DNA from: Epiperipatus broadwayi
Taxonomy: Eukaryota; Onychophora; Udeonychophora; Euonychophora; Peripatidae
Direction: 5' to 3'
Length of the DNA stretch: 64,000 bases
Assembly: GCA_028023455.1 (NCBI GenBank)
Contig: JAQFVV010006309.1
Location: forward strand, 700,511-764,510
This document shows, in pieces, positions 11,144 to 21,829 of the stretch; the first letter of the stretch is position 1; the number at the start of each line of letters is the position of its first letter. The notes under the pieces are model-generated. The model was not told the DNA's origin. It worked only from the letters and a program-made list of their open reading frames with translations, and did not search any database. A program made the translations under genes and the position numbers.

Positions 11144-11701
11144 GAGTAGGCACTAGATGGGGATTTTATACACAAACCTTCTGGCATCCATTGATTACTT
11201 TAGCTTGTTGTGTGTGGCAATATGTATAGTGAGTTTTGCCTGTTTTAACAACAGTTATACACAAGCATAAGAAGTGATGGTCATGTGATGTTTATTAACT
11301 ATAAATTCATTGAGAACATCCTATGCATTTCCAAAAAATTCCACGATCCCATCAGAGATCATAAAATCACATCTTTACTTAATGAAAAGTAATAAAATTT
11401 AGTAATAATAACTTAAAATCTTTATTATTTTTAGCACATATTTTTTGAAAAAGATAGATACTGAGAAAATGTGATTTTTGTGTATAATATTAATTACAGT
11501 TTGTAAAGAATCGAGCAATTGATCATCAAATTATTTAACAACTAAATATTGGAAGTGGATGATACAGTGTTTAGTAATAATAATCTTCATAACTTTGTAT
11601 GTGCAATCACATTTATAATTGGAATTTCTTTTTCTTAAAATTGTTTTAATTAATAATTTGTTAAGCACATACTCATTATGAAAGTAGTATATATTAAGAT
11701 T

Positions 11702-11910
11702 ATAACCTTAAGATTATAAACCTAGATGTGACAATAGGGATCTCTACAAATCTTAACACAAGATTAATGACTTTAAAAGATAAGAGCGGCCACTCTTGTT
11801 TTTTAAAGTTGTTAAGGCTGCTCTTGTCATTTAAAGTCGTTAATCTTGTTTAAGACTTGTAGAAGTCCCTATTGTCACATCTAGGAACATAGTCTTAAGG
11901 TTTTAGCCTT
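11702..11910. repeat. Nested palindrome, family G copy 2
   Basis: Outer arms (ACCTTAAGATTATAAACCTA side and its imperfect complement ending near 11910) enclose inner complementary blocks around GATTAATGACTTTAAA and TTTAAAGTCGTTAATC, and a GC-richer centre. Between inner and outer palindrome lies GACTT, loop GTAG, AAGTC, followed by CCCT, as in copies 1 and 3. The left side carries the related block CTCTACAAATCTTAACACAAG, also present in copy 3. Confidence 0.7.
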
Positions 11911-12006
11911 GTTATATATTATTTAAAATTGTGTAGAAGTCCCTATTGTCACATCTAGGAACATAGTCTTAAGGTTTTAGCCTTGTTATATATTATTTAA
12001 AATTGT
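11859..12006. repeat. 74-bp tandem duplication at the family G copy 2 edge
   Basis: The segment beginning TGTAGAAGTCCCTATTGTCA and running through TTATATATTATTTAAAATTG is present twice in direct order with period 74 and almost no difference. The second copy starts near 11933. The near-identity indicates a recent duplication. Confidence 0.9.
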
Positions 12007-12591
12007 TTTGTAAGATGAAATAAAAATTCATCTTTTGCATCAATTCTCAAATATTTGGTAGATAATAATTCCTTGTTAAGTGCCTTTTTAAATACAAAGT
12101 GTGAGCAACAAAGATTCTTCATTTAGCAGTTCTGCCTCAACTAGTTGGAATGCAAATTTTGTTGCTTATAAAATATCACTTAATGCATATTCTGTGTTTT
12201 TTTGCTATTTCATCTATTAACCCTTGAACCATATCTTTACTAATTGAAAGTGATTTTTGTATATTGCATGGTGATTTGTGAATATATTTTCTAATTATTA
12301 TAGAAATTTTGGATAAAAATAAATCTTTATTAATTGTGTGAGGATTTATGAATTTGGCAATTAATATTGAGAAATAACGTTAAAACCATCTTTATTTTAT
12401 CGCAAAGAGTATGCAAAAATATGTTAGTTGTTATTGCTCAAAGTTACCATGTACCTTTAAAAAATTAATATAAATTGTTATTCCACTAACCATCACATGA
12501 TTGTCTTTTCATTTTGGACTCATAGAGTTTTATAGTTATCTAAAAAAGTAAAAGTTGGCTTCTGGAAAGTTGCATTTGATCATAACATCTG

Positions 12592-12780
12592 GGTACAGTG
12601 CTCTCAAAGCCAAGGCTCCTCACTGATGAAATCCATAAGATAGAAACTAATCTGGAAATATTGTATATGTAGACAATAGATAGTAATTTTATGCACAAAC
12701 TTTCTTGTGTTCATTATTTACTCTGGCATGCATTTGGTGGCACTACTGTGTGGAGAATTTTGTCACTGTTTAAATTGTTA
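12592..12780 (+). mobile_element. Family B single-arm copy with hammerhead-like block
   Basis: From GGGTACAGTGCTCTCAAAG onward this matches one arm of family B through to TGTGGAGAATTTTGTCACTG. CUGAUGA lies at 12623-12629, GAAAC at 12643-12647, followed by UA, AUC and UGG. The triplet position reads AUC where other copies have GUC, and stem II is degraded (AUCCAUAAGAU). It is not palindromic, so it represents a monomer or a 5'-truncated copy. Confidence 0.7.
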
Positions 12781-13485
12781 TTCATATTATCTGGAAGAAT
12801 ATTTTTTAAATAACCCAATAAAGTAAGAAGGCTTCAGGATCGCATCTGAATTTTTTTTCACACATAAAGTACATTGTTTATTGATTGTTTTTGATACTTG
12901 TATAAAACAATATTTCAAATATTCCACACTATACTATTTACATATTTCCTCTTTAACTTTTGTATATTTTCCATTACGTTTTTCTTAAAAAAATGCACCA
13001 TTTAATAATAAATATATTATGAAAATCAAATTATATTCTTACATCAAACAATATATAAACTTGTATATGTGATTACTGAAAAGTAATTGCAATCATGCAG
13101 ACATAAATAAAACAAATTATATTTTTTATCTGGGATGAAGTAAAGTTCAGTAATGGTTAAATTAAAATAAAATTATTCTAATTTTGAACTGATATGAGTG
13201 TGGACTACTTATGATGATTAATCATTTTCACTGAAATGATAGATTTTCAGGATATATGAAGCATCTCATATGCTCACAGATCAAACTATGCACATATTTA
13301 TAACAGAGTTGTCAAATGGTTGTCAAACTGTATTTGAAAATTTACTGCTATACATTTACAACAATATAATATTTAATATTTGAATACAAGTATTGTGTAT
13401 ATACTTAAGCCAGATGTAATTTAAAGGCAATTGAACAGATTTTCAAGTGATTTTAGTCATTAACTCTTTCTTGTATAATGTGAAA
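12781..13485. other. AT-rich stretch, nothing recognised
   Basis: No coding or repeat signature seen beyond short A/T runs. Confidence 0.45.
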
Positions 13486-13710
13486 AAGATTAATGATCTC
13501 CAATATATGTATTTCATGCTAAACCAGTACTCTTCAGTTGATCCAGATCATCATTCCGCATACATATATACATATAATCAGAGCTTGGATTATATTAAGA
13601 TAGAAAATCTGCAAGCTTGAATGGACAGGCTTCAATCCTCTCCATTCTTTAACTTTTCAGCCATCCATATAATTGATAGTCTGATGATGGAATGCTCAAA
13701 GTCCTTGTTG
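13486..13710 (-). mobile_element. Family J monomer fragment
   Basis: Beyond the hammerhead block, the minus-strand upstream region (about 13560-13700) matches the 19-kb foldback: blocks like ATATTAAGATAGAAAATCTG, AACTTTTCAGCCATCCATAT and a pyrimidine-rich CAATCCTCTCCATTC are shared. No inverted partner is present here, so this is a single-orientation copy. Ends are not defined by a target duplication. Confidence 0.6.
13493..13551 (-). ncRNA. Hammerhead-like ribozyme, family J, best-preserved copy
   Basis: Minus strand, 5' to 3': outer stem I AUGAUC, bulge UGG, inner stem I AUCAA, core CUGAAGA, stem II GUACU with loop GGUUU and AGCAU, then GAA, helix III AUA with loop CA and UAU, cleavage base A, inner stem I UUGGA, outer stem I GAUCAU. 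The outer strands pair over all 6 bases, helix III over 3, inner stem I over 4 of 5, stem II over 4 of 5 counting a G-U. The expected cut lies between plus-strand positions 13504 and 13503. Compared with the 18.9-kb copy, outer stem I differs by a compensatory pair, supporting a selected fold. Confidence 0.75.
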
Positions 13711-16394
13711 ATGCCAATATTGCTATCATTCCCATGTTGATCTTAAGTCATTCTGACCCATATGTAGAACTTTAATATGTCCATTTAAATATAATATTTG
13801 TATAAGAATTAGTGCAATAATATATTGGAAAATAATGCTTTGGGATCCCCCATTATGTTTAATGCCCCCCCCCCTTACTTTAATTGAAGCTTTTGTTTAC
13901 TTGTCTTCAGCACAGGCCTCATACTCTTTTAGATTCTAAGCTCTTTCGAATGCTTTGAATACTACAAAAGGCTTGTAATGTTCATGTTGAGAATCACTGA
14001 GTTCTGGACATATAGCCTAGAGAAATCTTCGTATGAATACCCAGAAAGATAATTAGCATCTTCTAAAGAGCTCTACATTAAAATTAATGTTTTCTGGATC
14101 ATTATTATATAAAAAAGAAAGCTTGTAATATATTTTTGTGATTATTGTAGAGTTTTAATCCCGCATTTAGCTGTCATTTCAACAGGATTAAGTATAAAAC
14201 AGGAATATTAGTTCCCCAAGCCTCTTAGCAATTTAACCCTAAGCAGAAGAAATTCCGAAGCGATTAAAAATTATTCATTACGTTCTAAGTTATTTTGATT
14301 ATTACTTATAATCGATTATATATATATAATCGTTTGTTTTCTGAAGACAGTTTTTATTGCTTATCATTGCCAATTTATTTAACCCTACTAAAATAGGGAG
14401 AACATTATGATATTAATGTAATTTTATATTCTTCGTAAAAAATTTATAATTTGGACAGTTATTTAAACAAAACTTTTCTACTACATATTTTTTAAACATT
14501 TTGTTTTTAATTAGAGATTAAATAATACAAAATTATGACAGCTAGATGATTAAATTGTTTTACGATATTTCTAATGAAAATTAAGTGAGTTTAGAAAGAG
14601 AAAAAAATATTTTGAAATATGTCATTTTTATGAAGCTAGTTATTAAACTAATCAATCTCTAATTGTGTTAAATGTCATTGATATAGTGATATATGGATAC
14701 TGAACAATGTCAAAATAGATTGACAAGATTAATTTAAAATAGGTAGGAAATTATTTGCTTTATTATTTCATGGTATTTAGAGAATGGAAGACTGACAAAA
14801 CATTCATTTTAATTTTTCATTTAATTTTAAAAATGTTTTATAAATTTTACAAATTATTGTCAAAAGCAAACCGAATGAAAACATCTACAAGAGTTTAAAA
14901 TTCAAATCACAAATGGAATTTCAAATTTATATCTAAACAAAATTAATTGAATGGTAGTTGCTGGTCGTGTGATGTTCTAGCACTTAAAATGAGAGTGAGG
15001 TTTAGTCTAAGAAGCTTTATCTCTCATATTACTACTGTTTGAAACTACACAGGGATGAAATAATGAATTTTATTTGCTACCTGAAAACTCATATGACGTT
15101 GGAACTTCAGAAGTGACAGGTGAATTTTAATCAAGAAAGATTTAGATCACATGTTATCACTTTATTATCACATCAATGATTCATTATTAAAAATAGATGA
15201 AGTTAATGAAGATAAAATTTTAATCACAATACAAATAAAAAAAACTTTTAGATCATGAAACCTGCATATAATGCAGATTACTTAATATGCACACATACTT
15301 GCTTGAATGACAATAGATTACTATGTTTTTGCCTAATAAGTATTGAAGAAGTTAGCTAACTATGACTGCATTTGCAAAGAACAAAACTGGTGATAACATG
15401 TAGAAGGATTGTATCTAAAACAATAATGAGTATGACTTATTAATGTTTACAATGTAGCTCTAAAACTAAGACAATAAAATAAATTCTCTTAAGAAGATCC
15501 CAAACAAAGGCATATTATTTTTTGATGATGATCAAATGCCACTGTTTAACTGTAGCATTCTGTTGCTGTCTTACTTTAGTTATCCTTATAAAGATAGCAC
15601 AATTAGAATTTTGTTAAAACATACAGAGATATTTTGTAATTTTGCTCACATTTAAGTTTACAAAATGTGGCCCTGGAATAAAATTACCTGAATCAAAATC
15701 TATTTCTAAAATTATATGTTGAGTGAAAGCAAATAAAGTCATATATTAAACCACTAAACATCACATTGAATATAAAAATATAATTGAATAGAAAAATAAC
15801 CATATTCGGGCATCAAGATTGAATTAAGAACTAATCAAAGCTTTAGTTCTCTAACTCATCAGGTTACTAGATGAACATTACGAGGTTTTAAAGTGTTCCA
15901 AATATTTTTCTTTTTATATTTAACCGTAACTCAGCTTCAAATTTATTAATATATAACTTGCATCACTTTTTTGTAAATTGTATATTATTAAGTTAATTTT
16001 TTTTTTGCACTTATTGCATTCACATATCAATGCTTCATTTATTCATGATAATCTTTGATAAAGCATGAAATTGTAAATATATTTCAAAAATTTAATTGAA
16101 GCACAAAAATATACAAATCAAAAACACCAAAAACTTATACATATAATACAAAATACATAAACAAATATATAATATTTTTCAAAAATTTTAAATAGAGAAA
16201 AATGATTATCATTTCAAAATAACCCTTCCTATAAGAAATTATTTCACGAAAATTGACTTAACTTGTATAAAACCTATTTTTATAGTTCATCTTATCTCAT
16301 CATCTACTTTTAATTAATTTTATGAGAATTTACTGTAATTATTTTAAAATATGATAAAACTCCTAAACTCGAAACATTCTTAAAATGTGAAAAT
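13711..16394. other. AT-rich stretch with one weak repeat hint
   Basis: No genes recognised. A poly-C run lies at about 13866-13874. At about 15829-15895 the minus strand reads AACCTGATGAGTTAGAGAAC followed by UAAAGC, vaguely like the hammerhead core layout but without GAAA or a pairing stem I; I do not annotate it as a ribozyme. Confidence 0.4.
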
Positions 16395-16405
16395 AAGATA
16401 TATGT

Positions 16406-16909
16406 TGATGAGTGCTGTTTCAGCATGAGATGTGAATCTTGGGGATGATAGATCTTTGTCACATGTCTTTGGTCATAAGTTTATGATTACATGTTCCCAT
16501 AAGTTGTTAAAAGCAAATGATTTAATAAAAATTACACTACAGAAATATTATTCATTATTGAATAATCTCTAGTCTAATGAATGATTAATTATACTTTCAA
16601 TTAGTGATTTATGTCAAAGTTTGTGAAAGCAGCATGTTTGACACATCAAATAAACTAGTAATTATATATATATATATACATGTACAGAACATTAATAAAA
16701 ATATGTGTAAAAAATTGTGAGTTGGACCAACTAATGAGTGCTGGTTCAGCATGAAATGTGCATCTGGGCATCATAGATCTTTTTTACATGTCTTTGTCAT
16801 ATGTTTATAATTACATTCCACCACAAGATGTTAAAAGCAGATAGAAAACAGTCCTTACGTTGTGTATTAGTGGCATAGTGAAAATTACACTACAGAAATA
16901 TTATTCATT
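16406..16909 (+). mobile_element. Tandem dimer of a family J element with 11-bp target duplication
   Basis: AAGATATATGT at 16395-16405 is repeated at 16910-16920, defining a 504-bp insertion. Inside, the block beginning AGTGCTG and GTTCAGCATGA is present at 16411 and again at 16737, a period of 326. Each is followed by a shared tail (ATAGATCTTT, ACATGTCTTTG, TTAAAAGCA, AAATTACACTACAGAAATAT) ending TTATTCATT. The second copy carries about 40 extra bases. The element starts inside the hammerhead core and ends at the tail, so it is one full unit plus a partial unit in direct order. That is expected for reverse transcription of a multimeric or circular RNA. No protein is encoded. Confidence 0.8.
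16721..16772 (+). ncRNA. Hammerhead-like ribozyme at the family J dimer junction
   Basis: GGACCAA precedes CUAAUGA (16731), stem II GUGCU with loop GGUUC and AGCAU pairs over 5 bases with one G-U, then GAA at 16753-16755, helix III AUG with loop UG and CAU, cleavage base C at 16764, then UGGG. Helix III AUG/CAU against AUA/UAU in the 13.5-kb copy is a compensatory change. G5 is replaced by A (CUAAUGA) and stem I is weak, so this copy is probably inactive. Confidence 0.6.
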
Positions 16910-16920
16910 AAGATATATGT

Positions 16921-18237
16921 CTTTATCTATATGTTTTAAGAGTATGCTGTTTTAGAAGTTTCATTATGAATGAAATAAACCAAATGTGATTAGAAAAAAG
17001 GGATAAAGCATTAATTTAATAAATGATATATTAATTTTTAAGCAAATTTAATGCTCATATCTAGTCTGAAAATTATGTAATAATTTACATCCTAATAACA
17101 TTATTAGTAAATAATCTTTAATATTTATCCTAGATTATAACATCAAACTGAGGGCATTCTGTTCAATGTTATATCTTATAAATTTTAATTATTTTCTATT
17201 TTGATAAGATGTTACAATGGAGCCACAATATACACTAGATTTGAATTCAAGCTTCCCTTGCTTATATCACATATCATGTATAATATCTACCATTTAGTGG
17301 AGAATACTTGATTACAATACAATTAGTACTGTTTGTTGTACTGTAAGTGGGCAGCAGAGTAGTTTTCAACATGCATACATATACTGTTTGTATATATAAT
17401 GAACTCTTTTTATGTGTATAGTATGCATTTATAAATTAAGATTGTAATACAAATAAAATTAAAAAAAAATAATAATGTAGTTAGTAATAATAAATTGAAA
17501 AAGCATATTTACATATATTTTTACAGTACTGAGTGTGTGTGTTTAATCATTCATATTCTTTAAAAAATAATAAAACTTACTTTCTGGCACAATTACAAGA
17601 CCAACAACTGAAACATACTTTTGATTCCTATCAGATAGCCATAGATTTAAGGCTTTTTTATTTTAATCAAAACATTGTTATTTTCTTTAGTTATAATTTC
17701 AGTTGTTTCAGGGACACAACCAACAATGCTATGAAAATACTGATTGAAGATTAATTATTTTGAAATATATGACCCACTTCAGAACATGACTTCTTATCCT
17801 TACTTACCAAATCAATGATTTTCATTTTCTCATTTAATATATATATATATGCTCTGCGCACAGATAATGAAGCTATTAGTAAATTGTCAATGAAATTATT
17901 AAAATTTTACCGCCAAGTGCTTTCAGGACAGTCTTTTAAAAAAAAAATGCAAAAAAAAAAAAAATCTGCACATTTTCTTATAAGGAATTGCATTTAAATC
18001 ATGCAGACAATATGATTAAATAATTTTTTGCTTGAGATTTGAAAATCTGATAATTTAACAAGTGAGTGCCACTGTCCCATGATTATAAATTTCAATGTTT
18101 TTATTATTTGTGTGTTTACATATTTACTTTTATTTCTTTACACTTATTTGTGTCTAGCATATAACAAATTATGTACTTTGATACAGCATAGCTCATGCAT
18201 TTACTGAATTTAAATTTAACCTGCTCTGGTTTTAACC
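16921..18237. other. AT-rich stretch, short anonymous open frames only
   Basis: Two short plus-strand open frames (17533-17754 and 17815-17997) have no recognisable domain, AT-driven composition and runs of lysine or phenylalanine. I treat them as chance frames. Confidence 0.45.
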
Positions 18238-18800
18238 GTTCCCTTCTTATATGAAAGAACCCTAGTAAGAACTTTGTCTATATTTACAATGTTTTATTTT
18301 TACAATTAAACTTCTTTTCTATATCATATATTGATAATCTTTACATTATTTGTTACAACTGTATGCTTTCAAACAAGAGACATTCTAAAAATGAACATTT
18401 GAATTTTGAAAAATAGGCCAATTAAGTTCTAAACAGAGTTTTAACTATAATAATAGTGCTTTTCATTATTGTACATGATGTTAACTATTCTTAAAACATT
18501 ATAGAACAAAATATTTATTATTTGAATTAAATTTTTAGAAATAAAAATAAATATTAGATTAGACATCATTAAAGAAAAAAAAAAAATCTTAAAATTCTAA
18601 ATTAAGTTTATTCTTATTAAAAATTGTGTCTGCTTTTCTGTAACTAAATTTTTATGATTTCTCTTCACAAAAATGAATATTTCAAATAAAATGTAATTAA
18701 AGTCACATAGTTTTTTGGATTAAATAAATATTTTACAGATATATTGCACAAATAAGCTTAAATATATAAATAAATTACTGAAAATTATAATTTTTCTTTC
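18238..18800 (+). repeat. Dispersed repeat M, copy 1
   Basis: This is about 560 bases that align in order with 60535-61160. Shared phrases include TTTATTTTTACAATTAAAC, ATATTGATAATCTT, GTAGAACAAAATATT-like text, ATAAATATTTTACA and ACTGAAAATTATAATTT. Both copies are equally decayed and without coding potential. The right end abuts the family J foldback. The element type is unknown. Confidence 0.6.
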
Positions 18801-18900
18801 AGTATAGGGGATTTGAACTCAATTTTCAATCACCCTTCAACTATCTACACTATCTCATACAACTGATACACATGACCACACACACATGTAGAAAAGATAA

Positions 18901-18959
18901 ATAATCACCAATATATGTATTTTGGTCAAAACCAGCACTCATCAGTTAGTCCAGATTAT
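18901..18959 (-). ncRNA. Hammerhead-like ribozyme, family J foldback left arm
   Basis: Outer stem I AUAAUC pairs with GAUUAU over 6 bases; inner ACUAA pairs with UUGGU including one U-G; bulge UGG. The core CUGAUGA is perfect (18939-18945). Helix III AUA, loop CA, UAU is intact with cleavage base A. Stem II's 3' strand is changed to UGACC and G12 is A, so this copy is probably inactive. Confidence 0.65.
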
Positions 18960-19206
18960 CATCTCCCACACACATATATAGAATCAGTGCTCAGTTTATA
19001 TTAAGATAGCAAATCTTCATACCTTAATAAACAGGCTTTAATCTATTCCAACTCCAACTTTTCAGCCAGCCATATCATTGAAAATCTGATGAATGATATG
19101 GATGGCTGAAAAGTTGGAGGTAGGAGTAGATTGAAGCTTCTCCATTAAAGTATGAAGATTTGCTATCTTAATATAAACTGAGCACTGATTATATACATGT
19201 GTGGGA

Positions 19207-19272
19207 GATGTGAATCTGGACCAACTAATGAGTGCTGGTTTAGCACTCATAAATATGCTTATTGGTGATTAT
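19207..19272 (+). ncRNA. Hammerhead-like ribozyme, family J foldback right arm
   Basis: AAUC and GAUU form outer stem I, ACCAA and UUGGU form a perfect 5-bp inner stem, and stem II GUGCU, loop GGUUU, AGCAC is a perfect 5-bp hairpin. The core reads CUAAUGA and GAAA has become UCAUA, so catalysis is unlikely. It keeps the best stem II of the family. Confidence 0.6.
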
Positions 19273-19282
19273 TTATCTTTTC

Positions 19283-19375
19283 TACATGTTTGTGGTCATG
19301 GGTATCAGTTGTATGAGATAGTGTGCATAGTTGAAGGATGCTTGAAAATCTGAGTTCAAATCCCCTATACTTACA
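19283..19375 (+). other. tRNA-like module attached to family J
   Basis: GGGTATCAGTTGTATGAGAT resembles an A-box region and GAGTTCAAATCCCC a B box, spaced about 60 bases apart as in a tRNA. A mirrored copy lies at about 18787-18893 and a third, free copy at 33432-33505 (TATCAGTTTTATAAAATGG and GAGTTCAAATCCC). It could supply an internal Pol III promoter. The cloverleaf is not well formed, so I do not call a tRNA gene. Confidence 0.55.
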
Positions 19376-19385
19376 ATTAAGATCC

Positions 19386-21650
19386 AGGTTTGTGAAGAAG
19401 ACCTGACTTTTAAATTTTTCTTTAAGAAAAGACAATTCAAAATTTGTCTTCAGACCAAAACAATCTACCATGTAGAAATGGTTCCATGTAGTGAGATCAA
19501 AATATGGCATCTGTCAATTTGTTTATATGCAAATGAACATTCTAATTTTTAGATGTCTGTAATTATAGTGATAATTATCAATTTTTTTAACTAATACTTT
19601 TATTTAATGATTTCTTCACAAAAAAAACACACACACACAAAAAAAACTGCACATAGTAATCTAACGTTATAGATGTTAAAATAATGAAGAAAAGCTGAAC
19701 ACAATAGTATCACCACCATAATGCCAAAAACACCTCAAAATAAATAATTTTGTAGCTTCTAAATAAGAACATAATAAATCAAAATTAATTAATTGTATTT
19801 AATTAGTAATGTTTTTATGTTATATAATAATTAATAAAATTTGATTTGCATTTAAATAATACTTTATCATATTAAAAAAAACTACAATAATTTTTATAAA
19901 ATTTATTAAAAATATATTTAAAAATAAGATGTGTATTTGATCTGTTAGATGATTATATTTACACCTATTAACTGAAGAGTGATTTGATATTAAGTTGTTG
20001 CTAAATAGGGGCTCTGTCTTTCCATCTGATTAGTTACAGTGATTTCAAGATAGCTTATTGTTGTTTGAAATTATAGCAGTGTATATAAAACATGCTCTGC
20101 ATTTTTAAATATGTCAGAAAATGGTAAAGATGAGCTCATTTTACATTTACAAACAGTTAGTTTGCATATAGCTCACTAGGACTTTTCAGTACTTCCTTTT
20201 TATTTTGTCTATATTCAAACTGGTAAAAGCTTATATTTAAAAATAGCTTTTATATAATTTAAATCAATTTTTGTAAAATAATGCCTTATATGACTTATCA
20301 GATGTATTTTGCAATATTAATAATTTTTCTTTAAAATAATAACAATAATAATTTTTGAGAAATATTATATTTTATATAATTACTTGCATATTTGTATATT
20401 TATCTGTAAATTTTTGATGTATTTTGATTTGTATATATATTTTTTATATTTCAAAAAAAAAAATTGAAATGTATTTGTAATTTGTGCCTTGTCAAAGATT
20501 AAAATAAAAAATTGAAACAGTGGTATATTGATTTATATGCATTAAAATTGTTTATATTTAGTTCAATAATAATCAAGCTTTTAAAATGTGGCATAATGTA
20601 GCTTATGTGTTAACAGATTTTAAAGTTAACCACTAGTAAGTATTAAGATTAAGTATAAAGCCAGTTTTCTATCTGTAAAGTTTCTGAGTGCACATAAGCT
20701 TATATCTGAATGACAGTATGTAATAAAGCAACACGCGTATTAGAACAATATATGTATTACAACCTATATTAATTCCATAAACTACAAAATTGAAGATTTA
20801 TGGTTATAATCTAATTAAGCTGCTAAACAAATTTCCTAAATTAAATACATCGTAGAAGTTAAGTATGCAAATTAGATTGTGAGCTAAAAGCTTTAAGATT
20901 AATAAGAGAAGACAAAAGTAATAATAAAGAATTAAAATTCAAGTAGATATAGAAAAATGATTGAATAAAGAAACTAAGGATAATGATCAGAAAAATAAAA
21001 TAAAGAATTCATATTAAAAATAGATAACTCATTAATAATTATCGGAAACTTTTTTTCAATACTTTTTCTATTTCTTTCTTTCTTTTTTTTTACAGATTAT
21101 TTATATATAAATGGAAATTGTGGTGGTTAATAGCAGTAATATAATATTTTAACTTTTAAAACATTATGAAAAATGGTTATAATAATCCATTAATTTATTT
21201 ATTTTTTAAATAGGAATAAAAGAGAGTGTGGAAAAAAAAACTGTCATAAAATATTGAAAAATGATTCATATAGGAGTTTAATTACGGATATAATATTGTA
21301 ATATATAAAAGAGTTTTTATTTTTTAAAAAGTAACTGTTCTATTCATATTACTTCTAATAAAACAGCTTTTTTATGCAGTTAATTCAGCATGACTCTCCA
21401 TATGAGTAGTTATAAAAATAATTTTGTAAAGTTTTTAAAAAATTGATTGTGAAGAGGTCATTAAGAAGGATTCAATTATTTATATAAACTATATTTAAAA
21501 AAAGCCAAATTACAAAGAGACTAATTTGAATAACATATGCGTATATTCCAAATTAATTATACTTAATTCAAAATATATTTAATTAAAAATATATGTATTA
21601 CTATTATTGTTTATTATGCATATAACATTATTACCATAATATTTGCATCT
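19386..21650. other. AT-rich stretch, nothing recognised
   Basis: A minus-strand frame at 19259-19510 overlaps the foldback edge and has no domain signature. The rest shows only A/T runs and a short CA run near 19630. Confidence 0.45.
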
Positions 21651-21710
21651 GCTTATGTTAGGTACTTTGCCAGAAGGCAGACAGACTAACCAAATATCAG
21701 TATGACCAAT

Positions 21711-21826
21711 ACATGATCTTCATCAGTGGTAATTTTCTATTGCTTGCAACTCACCATTTTAGAGCTACACATGATCTTCATCAGTGGTAATTTTCTATTG
21801 CTTGCAACTCACCATTTTAGAGCTAT
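21711..21826. repeat. 58-bp tandem duplication carrying a CTGATGA core (family I)
   Basis: The unit starting ACATGATCTTCATCAGTGG is repeated with period 58. On the minus strand each unit contains ACCACUGAUGA. In the copy ending at 21711 this continues into a hairpin GAUCA, loop UGUAU, UGGUC and then AUAC where other families have GAAAC. UACCA could pair with UGGUU downstream. Degraded hammerhead-like architecture is possible but not convincing alone. Confidence 0.5.
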
Positions 21827-21829
21827 ATA

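Larger units (their letters stand above)
10902..11295. mobile_element. Family B foldback element (inverted dimer) with 14-bp target duplication
   Basis: TAACTATAAATTCA at 10888-10901 is repeated exactly at 11296-11309, which fixes the element ends. The interior is a near-complete palindrome, arms about 10902-11060 and 11085-11247, followed by a unique tail of about 48 bases ending CATGTGATGTTTAT. Each arm carries a hammerhead-like block (listed separately). The same arms and tail occur near 12.6, 23.2, 38.4, 52.8, 57.1 and 62.0 kb. A 12-14-bp duplication suggests RNA-mediated insertion rather than a TA- or 8-bp-duplicating DNA transposon. Confidence 0.85.
18787..19380. mobile_element. Family J inverted dimer (foldback) with tRNA-like ends
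   Basis: Arms at about 18787-19078 and 19094-19380 are complementary over almost 290 bases around a short centre near 19085. From centre outwards each arm holds a unique body (AACTTTTCAGCC, GATTTGCTATCTTAATATAA), the hammerhead-like block, then a tRNA-like block with a B-box-like GAGTTCAAATCCCC. The body matches the single copy at 13.5-13.7 kb. No clear target duplication was found. The plus arm hammerhead has lost GAAA and the minus arm has lost G12, so the arms have decayed independently. Confidence 0.8.

Noticed and set aside
15829-15895. CTGATGAGTTAGAGAAC block on the minus strand as a hammerhead
   Set aside because: GAAA is replaced by UAAA and no stem I can be drawn; a single copy gives no comparison. 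The similar text near 22140-22180 fails for the same reasons.
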